From Noviherbaspirillum soli (GTDB lineage Bacteria; Pseudomonadota; Gammaproteobacteria; Burkholderiales; Burkholderiaceae_D): a DNA stretch of 64,000 nucleotides. The DNA is taken from assembly GCF_015352955.1 (NCBI RefSeq), contig NZ_JACYOX010000004.1:145256-209255 (forward strand), given 5' to 3'. The notes beneath the pieces are model-generated. The model did no database searches. It worked only from the letters and a program-made list of their open reading frames with translations, and had not been told where the DNA came from. Shown here piece by piece: positions 1 to 8,486 of this stretch (its first letter is position 1; the number at the start of each line of letters is the position of its first letter). Both the position numbers and the translations under genes were made by a program.

Positions 1-1475
1 AGCCCGCGGACCAGCGCACCGAGCGCGGCCAGGCGGTGATTGCCCGGCTGCGGCCGCAACTCGCGCAGGTGACCGGCGTGCGCATCTTCCTGAACCCGGT
101 GCAGGACCTGCGCATGGGCGGGCGCTCCAGCAATTCCACCTACCAGTACACCCTGAAGAGCGACAACATCGCCGACCTGAAGCGCTGGTCCAGCCGGCTG
201 GCCGATGCGATGCGCAGCCAGCCGGCGCTGATCGACATCGACACCGACCAGGAAGAGAACGGCGTCGAGACCTTCGTCAGCGTGGACCGCGACACCGCGT
301 CGCGCCTGGGCGTGAATTCGCGCGACGTCAACAATGCGCTCTACAACAGCTTCGGCCAGCGCCAGGTGTCAACCATCTACGACGAGCTGAACCAGTACCG
401 GGTGATCATGGAAGTGGCGCCGGCCTATGCAAGCAGCCCGGAGTCGCTGCGCGATGTGTATGTGCCGGCCCGCGGCGTCGCCGCCACCACGCCCGCCACC
501 GGCCTGGCAGCCGGGACCAGCGTGGTGGGCGCGCCGTTGACGGCGGCGGCCAGCACGAATGCCACGGCTGGCGCCGGGACCAGCACAGGCACTACAGCCA
601 CCACAGCCACGACAGCCACCACGACCACCGGCACCAGCACCGCCGTCAACCCGGGCCTGCGCGACGCCGCCAGCGGCCAGGCGATCAGCACTGCACCGAC
701 CACCATGGTGCCGCTGTCGGCCTTCGCCAGCTTCAGCGAGCGCGCCACGGCCACCTCGATCAGCCACCAGGATGCGGAGCTGGCGACCACCATCTCCTAC
801 AATCTGGCCGAAGGCGCGAGCCTGACCCAGGCGCAGGCGGCGGTGCGCCAGGCCGAGGCCGACATCGGCATGCCGATCAATGTGCGCGGCAGCTTCGAAG
901 GCACCGCGCGCGGCTTCCAGGAAAGCCAGGACCAGCAGCCCATGCTGATCGCCGCCGCGCTGATCGTGATTTACATCGTGCTGGGCGTGCTGTATGAAAG
1001 CCTGGTGCATCCGGTCACGGTGCTGTCGACGCTGCCCTCGGCCGGCGTCGGCGCCATCATTGCGCTGCTGCTGTTCGACATGGACTTTTCCATCATCGCG
1101 CTGATCGGCATCTTCCTGCTGATCGGCATCGTGAAGAAAAACGCGATCATGATCATCGACTTCGCGCTGGAGGCCGAGCGCGCCCGCGGCCTGTCGGCGC
1201 TGGAGGCGGTGCGCGAGGCCTGCCTGCTGCGCTTCCGTCCTATCCTGATGACCACCATGGCCGCCGCGCTGGGCGCGCTGCCGCTGGCGATCGGCTTTGG
1301 CGAAGGCGCCGAGCTGCGCCGGCCGCTGGGCATCGCCATCATCGGCGGCCTGATCGCCAGCCAGCTGCTGACCCTGTTGACAACGCCGGTGGTCTATATC
1401 CTGCTCGACAAGCTGCGCCGGCGCAGCCCGGGCGAGCGGGCGCTTGCCCGCACCGCCGAACCGCAATCCATCTGA
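1..1475 (+). CDS. RND multidrug efflux transporter, inner-membrane subunit (5' end missing)
   Basis: C-terminal half of a proton-driven RND (HAE1, MdtB/MdtC-like) pump that exports drugs from the inner membrane and periplasm. The reading frame is already open at base 3 and has no start in the window, so the gene is cut by the left edge. The visible part begins in the porter domain (VQDLRMGGRSS is typical of MdtC relatives) and ends with the hydrophobic C-terminal membrane helices, including GIVKKNAIMIIDFA and the FRPILMTT motif seen in RND proteins. About 78 residues of Ala/Thr/Gly-rich low-complexity sequence (roughly 465-698) interrupt the porter domain before MVPLSAF. The stop at 1473-1475 is 5 bases before the TolC-like gene, so the two are almost certainly one operon; the periplasmic adaptor gene should lie to the left. 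Confidence 0.93.
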   Translation, partial: PADQRTERGQAVIARLRPQLAQVTGVRIFLNPVQDLRMGGRSSNSTYQYTLKSDNIADLKRWSSRLADAMRSQPALIDIDTDQEENGVETFVSVDRDTASRLGVNSRDVNNALYNSFGQRQVSTIYDELNQYRVIMEVAPAYASSPESLRDVYVPARGVAATTPATGLAAGTSVVGAPLTAAASTNATAGAGTSTGTTATTATTATTTTGTSTAVNPGLRDAASGQAISTAPTTMVPLSAFASFSERATATSISHQDAELATTISYNLAEGASLTQAQAAVRQAEADIGMPINVRGSFEGTARGFQESQDQQPMLIAAALIVIYIVLGVLYESLVHPVTVLSTLPSAGVGAIIALLLFDMDFSIIALIGIFLLIGIVKKNAIMIIDFALEAERARGLSALEAVREACLLRFRPILMTTMAAALGALPLAIGFGEGAELRRPLGIAIIGGLIASQLLTLLTTPVVYILLDKLRRRSPGERALARTAEPQSI

Positions 1476-1480
1476 ACACC

Positions 1481-2926
1481 ATGCGCCTAACCCTGTCCGA
1501 CCATATCCTGCCTGTTCCATCGCGTCGCCTCCTGCTGGCCGCGGCCCTGTGCGCCGTCCTGGACGGATGCGCGCTGGCGCCGGCCTACGAAGCCCCGGCC
1601 ATCGATCTGCCCGCCGGTTTCAAGGAGGCGGGCGACTGGGTGCCGGCCACGCCCGCCGACGACGTGCCGCGCGGCGCCTGGTGGACGGTGTTCAACGACC
1701 CGGTGCTCAATGACCTGGCAGCCTCGGTGCAGGTGTCGAACCAGAACGTGGCCGCCGCCGGCGCCGCCTATGCGCAGGCAAGGGCGCTGGTGGCGGGACA
1801 GCGCGCGGCGCTGTTTCCGGCGGTGTCGCTGGACGCTGGCGCCGACCGCAGCAGCTCGCGCAGCACCGCTTCCGGCGCCCCGGGCGCGCGGCTGGGCAAC
1901 AGTTACCAGGTCAGCCTGGGCGGCAGCTGGGAGCCCGACCTGTGGGGCAGGCTGCGCGGCGGCGTGCAGAATGCCGCCGCCCAGGCCCAGGCCAGCGCCG
2001 CCGACCTGGCGCTGGCCACGCTGTCGGCGCAGGGCGAGCTGGCGGCCAACTATCTGAACCTGCGCGAGACCGACATCCAGGCCGAACTGCTGCGGGCCAC
2101 CATTGCCGGCTACGAGCGGGTGCTGCAGATCACGCAGAATCGCTACGATGCCGGCGTGGCGCCGAAGACCGACCTGCTGCAATCGCAGACGCAGCTGGCC
2201 ACTTCCCGCGCCGACCTGGTGGCGCTGCAGCGGCAGCGTGCGCAGCTGGAACATGCGATCGCTGTGCTGCTCGGCAAGGCGCCCGCCGAATTCAGCCTCG
2301 CGCCGGCGGCCTGGCAGCCATCGGTGCCTGACATTCCCCTGGTGCTGCCGGCAACCCTGCTGCAGCGGCGCCCGGACATCGCCGCCGCCGAGCGTCGGGT
2401 GGCCGCCGCCAACGCCGCCATCGGCGTCGCCCGCGCCGGCTATTTCCCCGGCATCGGCCTCTCCGCGTCCTACGGCTACGGCGCCAGCCGGGTCGGCGAC
2501 CTGTTCAATGCATCGGCCGCGGCCTGGTCGCTCGGGCTGTCGCTGGCGCAGCGCGTCTTCGACGCCGGCGCCGTCAGTGCCCAGGTCGCCAGCGCCCGCG
2601 CCGCGCATGAACGCACTGCGGCCCAGTACCGGCAGACCGTGCTGGCGGCATTCCAGGGGGTGGAAGACCAGCTCGCCGCCAGCCGCGTGCTGGCGCAGCA
2701 ACTCGAACTGCGCCGCACTGCTTCCAGCGCGGCGGACCAGGCCGAGCAGCAGGTGCTGAACCGCTACCGCGCCGGGCAGGTCAGCTATACCGAGGTCGTC
2801 ACGGCACAAGCCACCGCACTGCAGGCGCGGCGCACGCTGGCGCAGTTGCAGGCGGACCGGCAGATCGTGGCGGTGGCGCTGATCCAGGCGCTGGGCGGCG
2901 GGTGGACGGGGCAGGGGACTCCGTGA
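1481..2926 (+). CDS. Outer membrane efflux lipoprotein, TolC/NodT family
   Basis: 481-residue outer membrane channel that would complete the tripartite RND pump encoded just upstream. The N-terminus has a hydrophobic signal (RRLLLAAALCAVLDGCALAP) with a lipobox-like Cys at about residue 30; Asp at the -2 position is unusual, so lipidation is likely but not certain. The body holds two repeats of the outer membrane efflux protein domain, rich in long Ala/Gln helices, with family signatures such as LLQRRPDIAAAERR and the C-terminal QVLNRYRAGQVSY stretch. Length is normal for the NodT subgroup (450-500 residues). The ATG at 1481 follows the pump stop by 5 bases, consistent with translational coupling. 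Substrates cannot be read from the sequence. Confidence 0.93.
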   Translation: MRLTLSDHILPVPSRRLLLAAALCAVLDGCALAPAYEAPAIDLPAGFKEAGDWVPATPADDVPRGAWWTVFNDPVLNDLAASVQVSNQNVAAAGAAYAQARALVAGQRAALFPAVSLDAGADRSSSRSTASGAPGARLGNSYQVSLGGSWEPDLWGRLRGGVQNAAAQAQASAADLALATLSAQGELAANYLNLRETDIQAELLRATIAGYERVLQITQNRYDAGVAPKTDLLQSQTQLATSRADLVALQRQRAQLEHAIAVLLGKAPAEFSLAPAAWQPSVPDIPLVLPATLLQRRPDIAAAERRVAAANAAIGVARAGYFPGIGLSASYGYGASRVGDLFNASAAAWSLGLSLAQRVFDAGAVSAQVASARAAHERTAAQYRQTVLAAFQGVEDQLAASRVLAQQLELRRTASSAADQAEQQVLNRYRAGQVSYTEVVTAQATALQARRTLAQLQADRQIVAVALIQALGGGWTGQGTP

Positions 2927-2997
2927 CGGGCCAGAGGCTTGTTTGCGGGGCAGGAAAGCCGGAATGGCCGGTCATTACCGGACTACCGATTCCGCTG

Positions 2998-3152
2998 TAG
3001 GGCGGAATACCCCGCAGGGGCATTTCGCCAAGCAGTCGATCAAGGTGACACTTTGCACATATCTGCTGTATGAGGCATGAAGCCGGGCCCCGAAAGGGCT
3101 ATCGTCGACGATCGCAGCCGGTGGAATGCCCCTCTGGGGTATTCCACCCTAC
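2998..3152. repeat. REPIN-like pair of GTAG-headed palindromes, copy 1 (divergent)
   Basis: Two imperfect palindromes in opposite orientation, at 2998-3030 and 3121-3152, with about 90 bases between them. Each begins (on its own strand) with GTAGGG and folds into a hairpin with a CCCC/GGGG inner stem. The arms read GGAATACCCC..GGGGCATTTC and GGAATACCCC..GGGGCATTCC, so they differ from the GCAAT/ATTGC form of the other two copies. The head, the mismatch-containing palindrome and the inverted pairing are the hallmarks of REP sequences mobilised by RAYT transposases. The rest of the gap 2927-3416 holds no convincing gene. Confidence 0.7.
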
Positions 3153-3416
3153 GGGCCTGCGGCAGGTGGGCGCATTAGTGCGTGGCTGCGACCTGGAAAT
3201 TCAAGCGCATGATCGTGTCTGCCGCGGGTTGCCTATCGCGGTAGCGGCTCGTTCAGATGAAAATTATTCCGGCATTCCGCCGCAAAGCCGTTGCAATCGA
3301 CAAAAAACATTCACCTCCCGGTGCTGATGTCGATGTAACAATTGCACCCTTGTTTTTTGTATGGCTGCCGCCCGCACGGCAGCGCGATTTCTTTCCTCTC
3401 CCTTCCCCTGAAACCC

Positions 3417-4730
3417 ATGAACACCACCACGCTACCCTACGGCGCAGCCGCTTCCGCGCGCCAGCAGCTGGAAGCCGCGACCTATGCCAAGGTCACCTGG
3501 CGCCTGCTGCCTTTCCTGTTCATCTGCTATGTCGCGGCCTACCTCGACCGCGTCAATGTCGGCTTCGCCAAGCTGCAGATGCTCAATGACCTGCAATTCA
3601 GCGAAACCGTCTACGGCCTCGGCGCCGGCATTTTCTTCATCGGCTATTTCTTCTTCGAAGTGCCGAGCAACATCATCATGCACAAGGTGGGCGCCAGGGT
3701 CTGGATCGGCCGCATCATGATCACCTGGGCCATCCTGTCCGGCGCGATGATGTATGTCAGCAGCCCGACCATGTTCTATGTGCTGCGCTTCTTCCTGGGC
3801 GTGGCCGAGGCCGGCTTCTTTCCGGGCATCGTGCTGTATCTGACCTACTGGTTTCCGGCGCAGCGCCGCAGCCGCATGAATGCGCTGTTCATGATCGGCA
3901 TCCCGATCGCCGGCGTGATCGGCGGACCGCTGTCGGGCTGGATCCTGAACGCCTTCCACGGCGCGAACGGACTGGCAGGCTGGCAATGGCTGTTCGTGAT
4001 CGAGGCGGTGCCGTCGCTGATCCTCGGCGTCATCACCATCTTTTACCTGCCCAATAGCATTGCCGGCGCTTCCTGGCTCAATGCCGAGGAAAAGCGGCTG
4101 CTGGAAGAAAACATCGCCGGCGACAGCAGCGGCAAGGCCGACCATGGCCTGTCGGGCGTGTTCGGCAATGGCCGCGTCTGGCTGATGGCGGCAATCTATT
4201 TCTGCTGCATGATGGGCCTGTACGGCGTCGGCTTTTATCTGCCCACCTTGATCAAGGCGGCCGGCGTGAAAGACCCGCTCGATGTCGGCATGCTGACAGC
4301 GATTCCCTATGGCTGCGCGGTGGTCGCGATGCTGTTCAACGCCAAGAGCGCCGACCGCAACCGCGAGCGGCGCTGGCACTTCGCCATCGCCAGCGCGCTG
4401 GGCGGCCTGGGCCTGATGCTGGCCACCATCTTCGGCGACAACGTCATGCTGGCCATGGCGGCGCTGTCCCTGGGCACGGCCGGCCTGCTGGCCACCATGC
4501 CGGTGTTCTGGACCTATCCGAGCGCCATCCTCGGCGGCACCGCTGCCGCGGCCGGCATCGCGCTGATCAACTCGGTGGGCAACCTGGCCGGCTTCGTCAG
4601 TCCGTCCATCATCGGCTGGATGAAGGATGTCACGCACAGCACCAACGCCGGCATGTATGTGGTGTCGGCCGCGCTGTTCCTCGGCGCGTTGCTGGCATTG
4701 CTGCAGCCGCGCAGCCTGGTCAATCGCTGA
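3417..4730 (+). CDS. MFS transporter, anion:cation symporter (ACS) family
   Basis: 437-residue inner-membrane importer, probably for an organic anion such as a dicarboxylate, sugar acid or aromatic acid. Twelve hydrophobic segments are visible, and the N-terminal signature FICYVAAYLDRVNVGFAKLQ with the downstream LGVAEAGFFPGIVLYLTYWF is characteristic of the ACS family (phthalate, tartrate and hexuronate permease relatives). An in-frame TTG start 75 bases further upstream would add a non-conserved leader; the ATG at 3417 is preferred because it precedes the conserved N-terminus, although no clear Shine-Dalgarno sequence is visible. The gene stands alone: a REPIN lies upstream and the convergent P450 gene follows. 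The substrate is unknown. Confidence 0.88.
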   Translation: MNTTTLPYGAAASARQQLEAATYAKVTWRLLPFLFICYVAAYLDRVNVGFAKLQMLNDLQFSETVYGLGAGIFFIGYFFFEVPSNIIMHKVGARVWIGRIMITWAILSGAMMYVSSPTMFYVLRFFLGVAEAGFFPGIVLYLTYWFPAQRRSRMNALFMIGIPIAGVIGGPLSGWILNAFHGANGLAGWQWLFVIEAVPSLILGVITIFYLPNSIAGASWLNAEEKRLLEENIAGDSSGKADHGLSGVFGNGRVWLMAAIYFCCMMGLYGVGFYLPTLIKAAGVKDPLDVGMLTAIPYGCAVVAMLFNAKSADRNRERRWHFAIASALGGLGLMLATIFGDNVMLAMAALSLGTAGLLATMPVFWTYPSAILGGTAAAAGIALINSVGNLAGFVSPSIIGWMKDVTHSTNAGMYVVSAALFLGALLALLQPRSLVNR

Positions 4731-4747
4731 CGCGGCGACCCTTCCAC

Positions 4748-4789
4748 GCAGCCGGCCTTGAACTCCCTTGAACTCAGTAGGCCGGCTGC
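4748..4789. terminator. Perfect 11-bp inverted repeat between convergent genes
   Basis: GCAGCCGGCCT (4748-4758) is repeated inverted as AGGCCGGCTGC (4779-4789) with a 20-base loop that itself holds a tandem TTGAACTC repeat. The right arm overlaps the last codons of the P450 gene. It sits between the convergent MFS and P450 stops, so a bidirectional transcript end is likely, although no T-run follows on either strand. Confidence 0.45.
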
Positions 4790-6045
4790 ACGTTGCTCAT
4801 GATGAAGCGGCTGGCCGGCAGCGCCGGCAGGCGGCCCAGGTCTATCCACATGTTCTGGCGCGGCACCACGTAGCGCATCGCGGCCAGTTCCCTTGCCAGG
4901 CTCTTGATCAGCGCAATGGTCAGGAATTCCCCGGCGCAGCGGTGCCCGCTGTCATGCTCGCCGCCACCCTGCGGAATCAGGGTGTAGGGATTGCCGTCCC
5001 AGTGCTCGAAGCGTTCCGGCTTGAATGCATTCGGCTTGGGCCACAGGGCCGGGTCATGGTTGGTGCCATACAGGTCCAGCAGTACCCAGTCGCCCGGCAG
5101 GAACAGATGGCCGCGCCATTCGAAAGGCTGCAGCGCGCGTCCGCCCACCATCGGGAAGAACGGATAGAAGCGCCGCACCTCCTGGGCAAAGCACTGCAGC
5201 TTGTCGTCGTCGCCGCCGGCCAGGCCGTCGCGGTATTGCGGATTCTGGTGGAGGGCCAGCGCGGCAAAGGTGATGTAGCGCGCCACCGCCACGGTTGGCC
5301 GCAGCAGGTTGATCAGTTCCACCGCCGCCACGTTCAGGGGCAATGCTTTCCCGTTCTCATCCTGATGTCGTGCAATGACGGCCAGCGCGCTGTCCTGCGC
5401 CGCATCGAGGCTGCCGTCACGCACGCCTTCGACCAGGCCCCGCGCCCAGCGCTCGGTCTGTGCCCGCAACATCTGGCCGCGCGCATTGCGCGCCCCGACC
5501 GAGCCTGCGCCGTCGATCATTGCCGAGAACTCGATGGTGCGCTCCCTGGCTTCCCCGGCGCCCAGCTCGATGCCGGCCCACGCGCATGCGGCCCGGCACA
5601 ATATGCCTTCCACTTCATCATGCAGCACCACCTGCTTCATGCCCTCCCAGGCATCCATGCGTGCGCGCCACTGCTCGGTGGCAAGCCGCGTCATGCGCTC
5701 GATCGACTGCCGCTGCATCAGCGACATGAACAGGCGCTTGCGATGGCGATGCGCCGGCCCGTCCAGCATGATTGCGCTGCCATAGTCCTGCAGCAGCGTC
5801 AGCGCATTCGGCGGCAGGGCGCCGCGACGGGTGAAGCGGTCCGGCACATAGAACATCCTGGCGGCGTCCTCGCCGCTGACGCAGAACACCCGGCTCATCA
5901 TCAGCCTGGTTTCAAAGACATCGCTGCCATAGGCCTGGCAGCGCTCGCCGATGAAGCGGTAGCCTTCCTTGAGCAGCGCCAGGGTGTGGTCGATGCCCGG
6001 CTCCCGGGGGATGGCAGCGCGGGCGACGTCGGTGGTCGTTGTCAT
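4774..6045 (-). CDS. Cytochrome P450 of the CYP152 fatty acid peroxygenase type
   Basis: 423-residue soluble P450. The C-terminal half matches the CYP152 group (P450 BS-beta, SP-alpha): LINLLRPTVAVARYITF with Arg249, the ExxR-containing QEVRRFYPFFP (Glu289, Arg292), LLDLYGTNHDP and the heme loop IPQGGGEHDSGHRCAGE with proximal Cys370. In that family the helix Arg pairs with the fatty acid carboxylate, which supplies the acid catalyst, so hydrogen peroxide drives alpha- or beta-hydroxylation (or decarboxylation) without a reductase partner. No reductase or ferredoxin gene is adjacent, in agreement. The start at 6045 is chosen because GGAG lies 7 bases upstream; ATG at 6060 and TTG at 6063 are alternatives. 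Alpha- versus beta-regioselectivity cannot be decided here. Confidence 0.9.
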   Translation of the reverse strand: MTTTTDVARAAIPREPGIDHTLALLKEGYRFIGERCQAYGSDVFETRLMMSRVFCVSGEDAARMFYVPDRFTRRGALPPNALTLLQDYGSAIMLDGPAHRHRKRLFMSLMQRQSIERMTRLATEQWRARMDAWEGMKQVVLHDEVEGILCRAACAWAGIELGAGEARERTIEFSAMIDGAGSVGARNARGQMLRAQTERWARGLVEGVRDGSLDAAQDSALAVIARHQDENGKALPLNVAAVELINLLRPTVAVARYITFAALALHQNPQYRDGLAGGDDDKLQCFAQEVRRFYPFFPMVGGRALQPFEWRGHLFLPGDWVLLDLYGTNHDPALWPKPNAFKPERFEHWDGNPYTLIPQGGGEHDSGHRCAGEFLTIALIKSLARELAAMRYVVPRQNMWIDLGRLPALPASRFIMSNVQPAY

Positions 6046-6265
6046 GTCATGGCTCCGCATCAATGTTGGCAGGCTGATTAGAGCCCGATGCGGGGCGCTA
6101 GTTCGCGGCGACTGCCCGCCGGGCGTCTGCGCTGATCACGGCTCGCCATTGTCCTACTTCGCTTTGGAGCGTTGTCCGACAGATCGAACAGGCCGCGCCT
6201 TTTATGATTTGCGCAAGATGCCGGCGGCAGCGCCGGTAGCCGACACACACAGCAAGGAGCCAGTC

Positions 6266-7123
6266 ATGGACGAGCCAAGCAGCGTACCGGCGCAGCACCA
6301 GGAGCAGCAGCCGGGTTCACAGAAACAGATGTCACCCCAGCCCAACACCATACCGCCCGGCTATCGCGGCAGCGGCAAGCTCGATGGCAAGGTGGCGCTG
6401 ATCACCGGCGCCGACAGCGGCATAGGCCGCGCCGTGGCGGCGGCATTTGCGAAGGAAGGCGCGGATGTCGCCGTGCTCTATCTGAACGAGCACCAGGACG
6501 CGGCCGAAACCCGCAAGCTGGTGGAAGAGGCGGGCCGCAAGTGCCTGCTGATCGCCGGCGACGTCGGCGACGAGGCCTTCTGCCAGGATGCGGTACGGCG
6601 CGTGGTGGATGAACTGGGCCATCTCGACATACTGGTCAACAATGCCGCCGAGCAGCATCCGCAGCCTGCCATCACCGACATCAGCGCCGGGCAGCTTGAA
6701 CGCACCTTCCGCACCAACATCTTTTCGATGTTCTTCATGGTCAAGGCAGCGCTGCCGCACCTGAAGGAAGGCGCGCGCATCATCAATACCACCTCGGTCA
6801 CGGCCTACCGGGGCAGCCCGCAGCTGCTGGACTATGCCTCGACCAAGGGCGCCATCGTAGCCTTTACCCGTTCCCTGTCGCAGGGCCTGGCGGAGAAGGG
6901 CATCCATGTGAACGGCGTCGCGCCCGGACCGATCTGGACGCCGCTTATCCCGTCCACCTTCGACGAGAAGAAAGTGGAGAGCTTTGGCGAAAGCGTGCCG
7001 CTGAAGCGGCCAGGCCAGCCTGAGGAAGTGGCGCCGGCCTATGTGTTCCTGGCCTCCGATGGCGGCAGCTACATGACCGGCCAGGTGCTGCATCCGAACG
7101 GCGGCGAGGTGATCAACGGCTGA
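6266..7123 (+). CDS. Short-chain dehydrogenase/reductase (YghA-like, stress type)
   Basis: 285-residue NAD(P)-dependent oxidoreductase. A proline- and glutamine-rich tail of about 38 residues precedes the Rossmann fold, as in YghA and Gram-positive general stress protein 39 relatives. The cofactor motif GADSGIGRA, the NNAA motif, the catalytic serine (NTTSVTAYRG) and the YASTK Tyr-Lys pair are all present. The ATG at 6266 has a good AAGGAG site 7 bases upstream. It is transcribed away from the P450 across a 220-base gap and ends 15 bases before the convergent RES gene. The natural substrate is unknown; a role in aldehyde or alcohol handling under stress is a guess from relatives. Confidence 0.88.
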   Translation: MDEPSSVPAQHQEQQPGSQKQMSPQPNTIPPGYRGSGKLDGKVALITGADSGIGRAVAAAFAKEGADVAVLYLNEHQDAAETRKLVEEAGRKCLLIAGDVGDEAFCQDAVRRVVDELGHLDILVNNAAEQHPQPAITDISAGQLERTFRTNIFSMFFMVKAALPHLKEGARIINTTSVTAYRGSPQLLDYASTKGAIVAFTRSLSQGLAEKGIHVNGVAPGPIWTPLIPSTFDEKKVESFGESVPLKRPGQPEEVAPAYVFLASDGGSYMTGQVLHPNGGEVING

Positions 7124-7137
7124 GCGACCCGGGCGAT

Positions 7138-7875
7138 TCAGGCAACAGCACGCCATGCGGCGGCGCTGAATTCGAATGCCTGGTTCTCGAACACCGAGGT
7201 CTGGCGCCAGAGGGCATGCTCGCGCGACACCAGGAGCGTCCATGCTTCATTTGCCGAAGGCTTGTCGGCGGCAAAGCCGGTATGGGACAACAGCGCGGCG
7301 CAGCCGCCGGATTCGGGGTCGCGCACGGAGGCATACCGGATCAGATGCAGCCCGGCCTGCCTGGCCTGGCGCGCCAGCGCCTGGCAGGCGGCGTAGTCGG
7401 TCGGGTGCATCCAGGCAGGGCGCATCGCGTCGAACGGCGGCAGCCTGAGGTCGATGCCTTGTCCCGCCACCGGCGTCAGAAACAGGGTCTGGGCTATAGG
7501 GCCGAGGGTGTCCAGGGCCGGGCTGTCGTTGAGGAAGCGCCAGCGCCAGTATCCCAGTTCGGCGCAGGCGGTACGTTTTTCGTCGGCGCAGTAGAACACG
7601 CCCGGTTCGGCCGGACCGCGAAAGCGCGAGCCGGAGGGCAGCGGCGGATAACGAAACGGGGTAAACAGCAGCCAGTGCAGGCTGCGCATCGCGTCCGGCA
7701 GCGGCGGCTTGGATGCGTCCAGCAGGCTTTCCAGCAGCGCCTGCTCGTCCAGCGTGTCCACCAGGACCATGGTGGCGACCTGGTGCTGCGCTTCCACCGC
7801 GCGCCATATCGCCAGCGTCAGGCTGGCGGCATGGCTGGCCAGGTCGTCAGATCCGGCCACGATGGGCATCGACAT
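7138..7875 (-). CDS. RES-domain toxin of a type II toxin-antitoxin pair
   Basis: 245-residue protein with a RES domain. The conserved block GSRFRGPAEPGVFYCADEKR followed by TACAELGYWRWR provides the invariant Arg, Tyr and Glu expected of the family. Characterised RES toxins resemble ADP-ribosyltransferases and degrade cellular NAD+ to arrest growth. The gene overlaps the end of the upstream antitoxin gene by 29 bases, a usual layout for res-xre pairs and one that couples translation. The ATG at 7875 and another at 7869 are both usable. The N-terminal 75 residues before the RES core are normal for the long RES subgroup. Toxicity itself is inferred from family and context. Confidence 0.85.
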   Translation of the reverse strand: MSMPIVAGSDDLASHAASLTLAIWRAVEAQHQVATMVLVDTLDEQALLESLLDASKPPLPDAMRSLHWLLFTPFRYPPLPSGSRFRGPAEPGVFYCADEKRTACAELGYWRWRFLNDSPALDTLGPIAQTLFLTPVAGQGIDLRLPPFDAMRPAWMHPTDYAACQALARQARQAGLHLIRYASVRDPESGGCAALLSHTGFAADKPSANEAWTLLVSREHALWRQTSVFENQAFEFSAAAWRAVA

Positions 7876-8245
7876 AGTGCAGCACGCGAACCAGTCCTTC
7901 AGCGCTTTCCATCAGGGCCAGCGGCTTGCTGGCCAATGCCAGGTTGTCGGAATTGAGCCAGGTGCGGGCATCGGCGCCATGGCCCAGCATGGCATCGAGC
8001 GAACGGAACAGCCTGACCAGCAGCAGCGCCAGTTCCCATTCCTTGCCGCGTTCGGGGCTGAGCTGATAGCTGCCGGCGCACAGGCGGGAAGCCGTGGCGG
8101 CGCTGATGCCGAGTATTCGGGCCAGGGAGTTTTGTCGCAGTTCCAGCAGGGTGGCGACGTTGCGTACCGCCTTGCTGAGGGTGGAGGCGGGGTCGGGCTG
8201 TGAGCCGGCAATCGACGCGGGAGAATGATGAGAATAGGCATTCAT
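7847..8245 (-). CDS. Xre/MbcA/ParS-type antitoxin
   Basis: 132-residue antitoxin paired with the RES toxin. An N-terminal helix-turn-helix is visible around LLELRQNSLARILGISAATA, and the C-terminal half (WELALLLVRLFRSLDAMLG, then ARTWLNSDNLALASKPLALM) matches the toxin-binding MbcA/ParS/Xre domain. Such antitoxins block the RES active-site cleft and repress their own operon. The ATG at 8245 is preferred over an upstream start at 8302 because it has AAAGG in the right place and the extra residues look unlike the family. The gene is first in the operon; the 241-base gap to purL carries both divergent promoters. Confidence 0.84.
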   Translation of the reverse strand: MNAYSHHSPASIAGSQPDPASTLSKAVRNVATLLELRQNSLARILGISAATASRLCAGSYQLSPERGKEWELALLLVRLFRSLDAMLGHGADARTWLNSDNLALASKPLALMESAEGLVRVLHYVDAHRGRI

Positions 8246-8363
8246 GATAAAGGCCTTTCCTTGGAAATATTCAAGCTTCTTAATTGCAGTGGAAACTAAC
8301 ACGACTGACTTGGCTTGTCCATCGTAATGTCAAAAGCACCGCAGGTGGCCCCTGTCCAGCCAA

Positions 8364-8415
8364 GCATCGGCTTGTGCCGATGCCGGATCGGCAGTCCGAT
8401 GCGGCAGGTTATAAT
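8364..8415 (+). promoter_or_regulatory. Probable purL promoter with upstream hairpin
   Basis: A perfect TATAAT -10 box lies at 8410-8415, about 70 bases before the purL ATG; no good -35 is seen at 16-18 bases. Just upstream, GCATCGG (8364-8370) and CCGATGC (8377-8383) form a perfect 7-bp inverted repeat that could be an activator or repressor site. Confidence 0.45.
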
Positions 8416-8486
8416 CGCGTTTTCCCGACGCAACCCGCACGGCGGATGAAACACACTAGCCGCGGTGCATCAACTCTCTTCTCGCC

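Noticed and set aside
369..1520. 383-codon minus-strand frame opposite the RND pump
   Set aside because: Gln/Arg/Gly-rich shadow of a high-GC gene; no family features, while the plus strand is clearly RND.
3070..3327. 85-codon frame between the TolC-like and MFS genes
   Set aside because: Overlaps the REPIN palindromes and has no ribosome site.
4768..6081. 437-codon plus-strand frame opposite the P450
   Set aside because: Antisense shadow; the minus strand carries all CYP152 motifs.
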